A stretch of 64,000 nt of DNA, taken from contig CAJUNK010000005.1 in assembly GCA_910587815.1 (NCBI GenBank), positions 62,001-126,000 on the forward strand, given 5' to 3'. This DNA is from Candidatus Gastranaerophilales bacterium (GTDB lineage Bacteria; Cyanobacteriota; Vampirovibrionia; Gastranaerophilales; Gastranaerophilaceae). The notes beneath the pieces are model-generated. The model was not told the DNA's origin. It saw only the letters and a program-made list of their open reading frames with translations, and searched no databases. Shown in pieces: positions 59,071 to 64,000 of the stretch; the stretch's first letter is position 1; every line of letters begins with the position of its first letter. A program made the translations under genes and the position numbers.

Positions 59071-59751
59071 ATGTCAAAAAAATCAAAGGTGCAAACAAAA
59101 CCTGTATACAATCCATCTTCTACTTTTACTGTTAATGGGCAGGTAAAATCTACTGCATCAAGTACTAAAAAAGGTGCAAATGCTAGTTATAATATGAATC
59201 CATACGAAGAAATGGCTTATAATTATGCAAATCAGTCGCTATATCAGAATTTACCTAACGTCAATGTGTTTTCTGATAATACTATGAAAAATTTAAACAA
59301 TGAAGTTAATGCTTATTTGAAACAAGGTATTTCTAATATTAATTCTACTTATGCTCCAACAATTAGACAAATGCAAAATGACATAGCACGACGTTTTGGC
59401 AACACTAATAATTCTATTTTTATGGATAATTTAAATGATATTGAATCAAAACGTGCTTTAGCTATTAGTGATTTGGCGCAAGATGCTACTCTTAAAAGAA
59501 GCGAACTTGTAAATAATGAACTTTCAAATAGATATAATTATTTGAATTTCTTGAATAATTATCAAAATCAGGTATATCAAAATATGCTTTCTACACTTTC
59601 TTTGAATAACCAATTTTTGAATACAAATAATGCGCATTTGAATGGCAAAAGTGCCGCTAATTCTGCTTCATCTTCAAATAATTTTATGGATACTGCTTTA
59701 AGTTTGGCATCTAATCTTGCAAATAAAGCAATAGGTAAATATTTTTCATAA
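59071..59751 (+). CDS. Unrecognised Asn-rich helical protein (226 residues)
   Basis: ATG 59071 follows GAAAGGAAA; an upstream in-frame start at 59029 lacks a site. The N-terminus is basic (SKKSKVQTKPVYNPSSTF). Residues 70-180 look like long helices rich in Asn, Gln and Leu (LNNEVNAYLKQGISN, IRQMQNDIARRFG, NYLNFLNNYQNQVYQN), and the end is Ser/Asn rich. No membrane segment, signal or family is recognised. The composition recalls phage structural adaptor or scaffold-type proteins, but no phage gene is nearby. It has its own terminator. Confidence 0.6.
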   Translation: MSKKSKVQTKPVYNPSSTFTVNGQVKSTASSTKKGANASYNMNPYEEMAYNYANQSLYQNLPNVNVFSDNTMKNLNNEVNAYLKQGISNINSTYAPTIRQMQNDIARRFGNTNNSIFMDNLNDIESKRALAISDLAQDATLKRSELVNNELSNRYNYLNFLNNYQNQVYQNMLSTLSLNNQFLNTNNAHLNGKSAANSASSSNNFMDTALSLASNLANKAIGKYFS

Positions 59752-59769
59752 TTGATTATAAATACTATA

Positions 59770-59811
59770 AACAAGGCAGGTGTTACAGAAATAATCCTGC
59801 CTTGTTTTATG
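59770..59811 (+). terminator. Terminator after the Asn-rich gene
   Basis: AACAAGGCAGG (59770-59780) pairs with CCTGCCTTGTT (59796-59806), followed by TTAT. Confidence 0.85.
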
Positions 59812-59931
59812 CTTTTATACACCTTAAAACACTAAGAATTGTAAATAAAATAAAATAAATACATTTATTCTCTAAGTATTGATTGTAAGATATCTTTATT
59901 ATTTTTTAATTTAAATTCAAGGAATTAAAAT

Positions 59932-61173
59932 TTGAACTTTTTATTCTCTCACAGGAATTTTCCTGCACAATTCAGACATATTTTGATTGAGCTCTTAAAA
60001 GATTCTTCAAATAATATTGTTTTTTTAACAGAAACAAAAAATGATAATTACATTAAAGGTGTAAAGAAAATATATTATAAACTAAAAAGAAAGGTGCCTG
60101 AAAATTCGCATAGGTATTTAAAGCAATTTGAAGAAGCAATTATTCATGGGCAGGCTGCGGCAGAATGCGCTATAGCGCTTAAAAATTCAGGTTTTATTCC
60201 CGATGTTATATATGCCCATGGGTGGGGTAATTCAATGTTTTTTAAAGACATTTTTCCTGATACGCCTCTAATTAATTATTGCGAATGGTATTATAATTCA
60301 AAAGGGGCAGATATTGGTTTTGATGGTATTTTGCCGGATTATGACAAAAAAGCAAAAATGAGATGCAACAATGCTCAATTTCTTATAGATTTAGAATCCT
60401 GTGATTTAGGAATATGCCCCACGCTTTGGCAAAAAAGCCAATTTCCTTTAATCTTTCAAGATAAAATAAAAGTAATTCATGATGGAATAGATACAGATTA
60501 TTTTAAACCGGATAAAGATGTGGAATTTAAAATTCCAAATTCAGACATTAAATTAAATTGTAAGGATGAAATTTTAACCTATGCCACACGTGGAATGGAA
60601 CAATACAGAGGTTTTCCTGAATTTATGCAAATCGCAAAAATTCTTCTTCAAAAACGTCCTAATTTAAGCATTATAATAGCGGGGGAAGACAGGGTATGTT
60701 ATGGACCAAAGCTTGAAGGCACAACATTTAAAGAATTAATGCTAAAGAAATTAAATTTTAACAAGGAAGAATTAAAAAGAATACACTTTACAGGCACCTT
60801 GCCTTATGAAGAGTATAGAAAACTTCTTCAGGTTTCATCTGTTCATTGTTATTTAACATATCCTTTCGTATTATCTTGGTCTTTTTTAGAGGCTATGTCT
60901 TGTGGATGTTGTATAGCTGCATCTAAAACACAGCCTGTGGAAGAAGTGATAAAAGATAAAGAAAACGGATATTTAACAGATTTTTATGATATTAAAGGAT
61001 TTATTAAAACGATTAATAAAATACTGGATGCAAAGGCGATTAATAATGGATTTCATAGTGATGAAAATTTAAAAATAAAAGAAAACGCAAGGAAAACTAT
61101 AATTGAAAATTATGATTTAAAAAAGCTTTTACCAGAACATATTGAGATAATAAAGGAAATAGTAAAACAATAA
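59932..61173 (+). CDS. Family 4 glycosyltransferase
   Basis: The 413-residue GT-B enzyme starts at TTG 59932, with AAGGA upstream. The N-terminus FLFSHRNFPAQFRHI matches a GT4 group with an HxNFPxQFRH start. YAHGWGNSMFFKD and the acceptor domain follow. The donor domain has YATRGMEQYRGFPEF, IIIAGEDRVCYG, FTGTLPYEEYRKLL and the PFVLSWSFLEAMSCGCCIAASKTQPVEEV Glu-x7-Glu region. The usual role is surface polysaccharide synthesis. It stands alone. Confidence 0.9.
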   Translation: MNFLFSHRNFPAQFRHILIELLKDSSNNIVFLTETKNDNYIKGVKKIYYKLKRKVPENSHRYLKQFEEAIIHGQAAAECAIALKNSGFIPDVIYAHGWGNSMFFKDIFPDTPLINYCEWYYNSKGADIGFDGILPDYDKKAKMRCNNAQFLIDLESCDLGICPTLWQKSQFPLIFQDKIKVIHDGIDTDYFKPDKDVEFKIPNSDIKLNCKDEILTYATRGMEQYRGFPEFMQIAKILLQKRPNLSIIIAGEDRVCYGPKLEGTTFKELMLKKLNFNKEELKRIHFTGTLPYEEYRKLLQVSSVHCYLTYPFVLSWSFLEAMSCGCCIAASKTQPVEEVIKDKENGYLTDFYDIKGFIKTINKILDAKAINNGFHSDENLKIKENARKTIIENYDLKKLLPEHIEIIKEIVKQ

Positions 61174-61330
61174 GGAAAATTTGAAAAATATATTTTTCAA
61201 ATGAAAATTGTTATTTAAATGTGGTGTAGAATAAGTAATATTAACCATCATTAAGATTTATATATTGGTTTGAATAAATGTTTAAAAGGGTGCAAGATAA
61301 GACAATGGTCGCTGGAGAATATTTAGTTCT

Positions 61331-62044
61331 ATGGATTGGAAATATGTGAAGAAAAATATAATAAGATTAATAAATTTTGATTTTATTATATTATTTTTTA
61401 TTCCCATAATAATTTTGTTCAATATTATTATGGGAATATATTGTATCAACTTGGTAAAAGTTCAGGAAGATATTCTAGGCATATTATCTGGAATTTTCTT
61501 TGTTTTTATGTATGTTATTTATAAATGTTATATAGAGAAAAAGAATAAAATTTTATCATATAAAGAATTAGATAAAGGCGAAATTATCTTAAATAACATA
61601 ACAATAAACGGTATCTTTGGTTATATTTTTATTTTTATATGTGGATTGGTTACAAGCAGGGCAACTTTACTTGCTATCGGCTATACATATAATAACATGG
61701 GACATCTAAACAATGATTTTGCGCCATATTTACTGGTGATGCTTATAGTTTTTACTCCAATTCCTGTATTTTTCTTTACTAATGCAAATGTCTATATTAC
61801 AAATAAACGTATATGTATCATCTGGAATGATTTTTTTATTAAATCGTTATTTAGGGTAAAAAATTCTAATTATGTACATAATAATATTTGTGCAATTAAA
61901 AAAACTGGGTTGATTTTTAAGAAAATTACAATTAAATATAATGGCGGAAATAAATATGAAATAAGCAGTATAGTGGTAAAAAATTATAAAGAAATAAAAA
62001 CTGTTTTAAATGGAATTATGAAGAATATTGGGGATAAAAAATGA
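61331..62044 (+). CDS. Unrecognised four-helix membrane protein
   Basis: The 237-residue protein has hydrophobic helices near residues 15-40 (FIILFFIPIIILFNIIMGIYCI), 48-63, 95-120 and 132-152 (LLVMLIVFTPIPVFFFTNA). A cytoplasmic C-terminal beta-like domain (NVYITNKRICIIWNDFF, KKITIKYNGGNKYEISSIVV) resembles PH-like bPH_2 domains of bacterial membrane proteins. No family is certain. Its stop overlaps the next gene (ATGA), so the two are translationally coupled. The ribosome site is poor (GGAG about 14 bases upstream). Confidence 0.7.
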   Translation: MDWKYVKKNIIRLINFDFIILFFIPIIILFNIIMGIYCINLVKVQEDILGILSGIFFVFMYVIYKCYIEKKNKILSYKELDKGEIILNNITINGIFGYIFIFICGLVTSRATLLAIGYTYNNMGHLNNDFAPYLLVMLIVFTPIPVFFFTNANVYITNKRICIIWNDFFIKSLFRVKNSNYVHNNICAIKKTGLIFKKITIKYNGGNKYEISSIVVKNYKEIKTVLNGIMKNIGDKK

Positions 62045-63021
62045 ATATGACTATTGAACAATACAATGCTAATTCAAATGAAGACTATATAGCTAATATG
62101 GCAGTATCAACAGTTGGTACCTTTAGGGATGCCGTATATGGTGCTTTAGAAACATTGGGGGGAAACGCACCAATGGGGGGTAAAATTTTGATAAATGCTT
62201 CAGCAATGCTCCCTTTTACAGCTTTAGGGATAGCCATGACTTACGAAGAAGAAGGACTTAAAAAAGCAACAATTACAGCAACTGCTAAAACAATAACCGG
62301 ATATACTATAGGACTGATTATATGTGGCACAGGTACATTAATTGGAGCTCCTGCAATTTTAACGGCGGTTACAGGTGCAATAGTTGCAGGAACATTGGGA
62401 TATTTTCATGGAGACAAAATAGATGATATTTATGATTACTTCACCCAAGCCCAATCCACCTACCCCACCACATACATTGACCCAATCCTAATCGATTTAA
62501 ACAATGATGGAATAATATCCACCACATCCACAAATGATGGTACATATTTTGATCATCAAAATGATGGCTTTGCAGAAACAAGTGCCTGGGTTTCCCCCAA
62601 TGATGGAATACTTGCAATAGATAAAAACAACAATGGATATATAGATAATGGAAATGAAATATTCGGAGATAATTACATTAAATCAAACGGTTCAAAAGCA
62701 ACAAGTGGTTTTAATGCATTGGCTGATTTAGATTCAAACAACGACGGTATCATAAATTCACAAGATGAAGCTTTTTCTCAAATAAAAATATTAAAAGGTG
62801 ATGGTACTATTCTAACCCTCCAAGAAGCAGGTATAGAATCTATTAATCTAAACACAACAACAAAAAATACAACAGATGAAAATGGAAATACATTAATTAA
62901 TCAAGGAACATACACTAAAGCCGACGGTACAACAGGAAATTTAGGTGATTTTAATTTAAAAGTAGATAATGTTATTTCAATTAATTTTTCAAATCAAAAT
63001 AATTATTTGAATATGGTGTAG
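62041..63021 (+). CDS. Protein with Gly-rich hydrophobic N-terminus and RTX/EF-hand-like calcium-binding C-terminus
   Basis: Of the 326 residues, 45-125 are Gly/Ala-rich and hydrophobic (ILINASAMLPFTALGIAM; IGLIICGTGTLIGAPAILTAVTGAIVAGTLG), like a pore or glycine-zipper region. From about 140 the wording matches a calcium-binding module seen in large exoproteins: PILIDLNNDGI, YFDHQNDGFAETSAWVSPNDGIL, DKNNNGYIDNGNEIFGD, FNALADLDSNNDGIINSQDEAF, then ILTLQEAGIESINL. At least three DxNxDG loops are present. No signal peptide is visible. It resembles a detached C-terminal piece of a hemolysin-type protein; coupling to a membrane protein suggests a secretion or immunity partner. Confidence 0.7.
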   Translation: MNMTIEQYNANSNEDYIANMAVSTVGTFRDAVYGALETLGGNAPMGGKILINASAMLPFTALGIAMTYEEEGLKKATITATAKTITGYTIGLIICGTGTLIGAPAILTAVTGAIVAGTLGYFHGDKIDDIYDYFTQAQSTYPTTYIDPILIDLNNDGIISTTSTNDGTYFDHQNDGFAETSAWVSPNDGILAIDKNNNGYIDNGNEIFGDNYIKSNGSKATSGFNALADLDSNNDGIINSQDEAFSQIKILKGDGTILTLQEAGIESINLNTTTKNTTDENGNTLINQGTYTKADGTTGNLGDFNLKVDNVISINFSNQNNYLNMV

Positions 63022-63148
63022 AATACGAATTTTGTTGGATTTGGATGTTTATTAAGATTTGTATGAGTGTTTGAATTGTAGGTTGAAAGGGTATAGGATT
63101 ATTATATTGGCAGGATTATTATTGTTTTAGATAACAGACTAGGTATTT

Positions 63149-64000
63149 GTGAAAAAGAATTTAGGTTTTACAAAAGAAACAATAAAAAATATTGGTTTAT
63201 CAATATTTATCTGGAGCAAAAAAAACAAAGTTATAGCTCTAATATTGTGTTTAATGTTTTTTAATTTTTGCATAAATGAAGTAAAACAGGTCCATAATAT
63301 TTTATTGTATGGAGATTATAAATTAGTAGCAAGGTATCCAATAGAAAAAACTTCTTATTTTGCACTAAAGCCAGTTCGGCAAGTATCTGCAATAAAAATA
63401 GATAGCAACAATATTATATTTTTTATAAGCCAAAGAAATAAAGTTTATAAAATAATCAATTTAAATTTGAAAACCAAAAAGATTTCAAATTTTACTACTT
63501 TTATCAATGCAAATTATATACATTTTGCAAGTCTTGTGGGTAATAAGATTTATCTTGGATATTACGAAAATCAACATACATATGTGTTTGCCGTGTTTGA
63601 TTACAAAACTGATAAAATTATAAAAATAAAAGTTGGCAACACTTCGTTTGGTGAAGCAAAAGTAAAAATTAAACTAGGGGGACAAGATTATATATTGTTT
63701 GCAAAACATAACGAAGAAGTGCCCGATAAAAAGATTAAAAATAAAAATGCTAAATTTATACCACCACATGAGCAGATTATTACAAAATCTGTATATAATT
63801 TTACTTTGTACAATCCAAAAAATAATACATTTAGGAAAATTTTCGATTTAGAGACCAATACAGATAAAATTATTGCCCAATTAGAAAATGGCAGCATATT
63901 AAGCTATTCTTGCAATGCAAAAGCAAATAGCTATACCATAGACATTATCGATTTAGAAAAAAATAAAATATCATCCACGCTACTTGATTTTAAGGCTTCT
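63149..64000 (+). CDS. Membrane-anchored beta-rich protein (3' end outside window)
   Basis: A frame opens at GTG 63149 and runs without a stop to the last base: 284 codons visible. The first 20 residues are basic, followed by one membrane helix (VIALILCLMFFNFCINEV) placed so that the rest is extracytoplasmic. The remainder alternates short beta strands and turns (NNIIFFISQRNKVYKIINLNL, NKIYLGYYENQHTYVFAVFDYKTDKII), suggesting propeller-like repeats of about 45 residues. No family is recognised. It follows the calcium-binding gene by 127 bases and probably belongs to the same cluster. No good ribosome site was found, so the start is provisional. Confidence 0.65.
   Translation, partial: MKKNLGFTKETIKNIGLSIFIWSKKNKVIALILCLMFFNFCINEVKQVHNILLYGDYKLVARYPIEKTSYFALKPVRQVSAIKIDSNNIIFFISQRNKVYKIINLNLKTKKISNFTTFINANYIHFASLVGNKIYLGYYENQHTYVFAVFDYKTDKIIKIKVGNTSFGEAKVKIKLGGQDYILFAKHNEEVPDKKIKNKNAKFIPPHEQIITKSVYNFTLYNPKNNTFRKIFDLETNTDKIIAQLENGSILSYSCNAKANSYTIDIIDLEKNKISSTLLDFKAS

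Overview
The window is AT-rich, gene-dense bacterial chromosome. The gene content suggests a strictly fermentative anaerobe. An electron-bifurcating-type [FeFe] hydrogenase (HydB/HydA, positions 1-2764) is present with its maturase HydF at 48.6 kb, together with an oxygen-labile class I fumarase, ThyX, and no respiratory genes. Several unrecognised proteins start with a short stretch ending in PSFQG or FQGK, and a HEAT-repeat protein of the phycobilisome-lyase type is present. I associate that combination with non-photosynthetic relatives of Cyanobacteria (Melainabacteria/Vampirovibrionia, order Gastranaerophilales). This assignment is inference from memory, not a search.

Layout. 0-5 kb: hydrogenase, a pseudopilin-like protein, MTA phosphorylase, YggT and tRNA-Arg. 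5.1-7.1 kb: a two-gene type II restriction-modification system whose nuclease belongs to the PstI/BsuBI family but is paired with a cytosine-C5 methylase. 7.2-10 kb: a glycosyltransferase-like gene, a minimal tyrosine recombinase and a decayed gene related to one at 32 kb. 10-12.3 kb: fumarase, rplU-rpmA behind a consensus promoter and structured leader, and tRNA-Asp.

12.3-29.4 kb is a foreign island of about 17.1 kb. It begins in the 3' end of tRNA-Asp and ends at an 18-bp direct copy of that tRNA end (12309-12326 and 29399-29416). It carries a repeat-rich left end, a PLD-fold protein, a Mu-like transposition module (Mor-type regulator, MuA-type transposase, MuB-type ATPase, a winged-helix-like third gene), and a translationally coupled run hsdR-TM protein-hsdM-TM protein-hsdS-abiH. 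Opposite that run lies a PHP/SMC-like TrlF-type ATPase. No integrase lies inside. It reads as a defence island, and the two membrane proteins threaded through the type I RM operon are its least familiar feature.

29.7-32 kb: a frameshifted permease, an ArsR-type repressor with twin palindromic operators, and a DUF1848 protein. 32-64 kb is mostly core chromosome. It includes pgi; an operon of a homocitrate/isopropylmalate synthase-like enzyme, miaB and lrgAB; a lytic transglycosylase; rpmE, thyX and prfA; tRNA-Cys; hydF; a secreted GH13 amylase; pgpH-ybeY-dgkA; rpsT; two histidine kinases; dnaK; and a GT4 glycosyltransferase. Scattered among them are lineage-type unknowns, including a possible papain-like peptidase at 45.7 kb, a stand-alone TOPRIM-like protein at 47.3 kb, and a three-gene membrane/calcium-binding cluster running off the right edge. 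No CRISPR array, rRNA or intact insertion sequence was seen.
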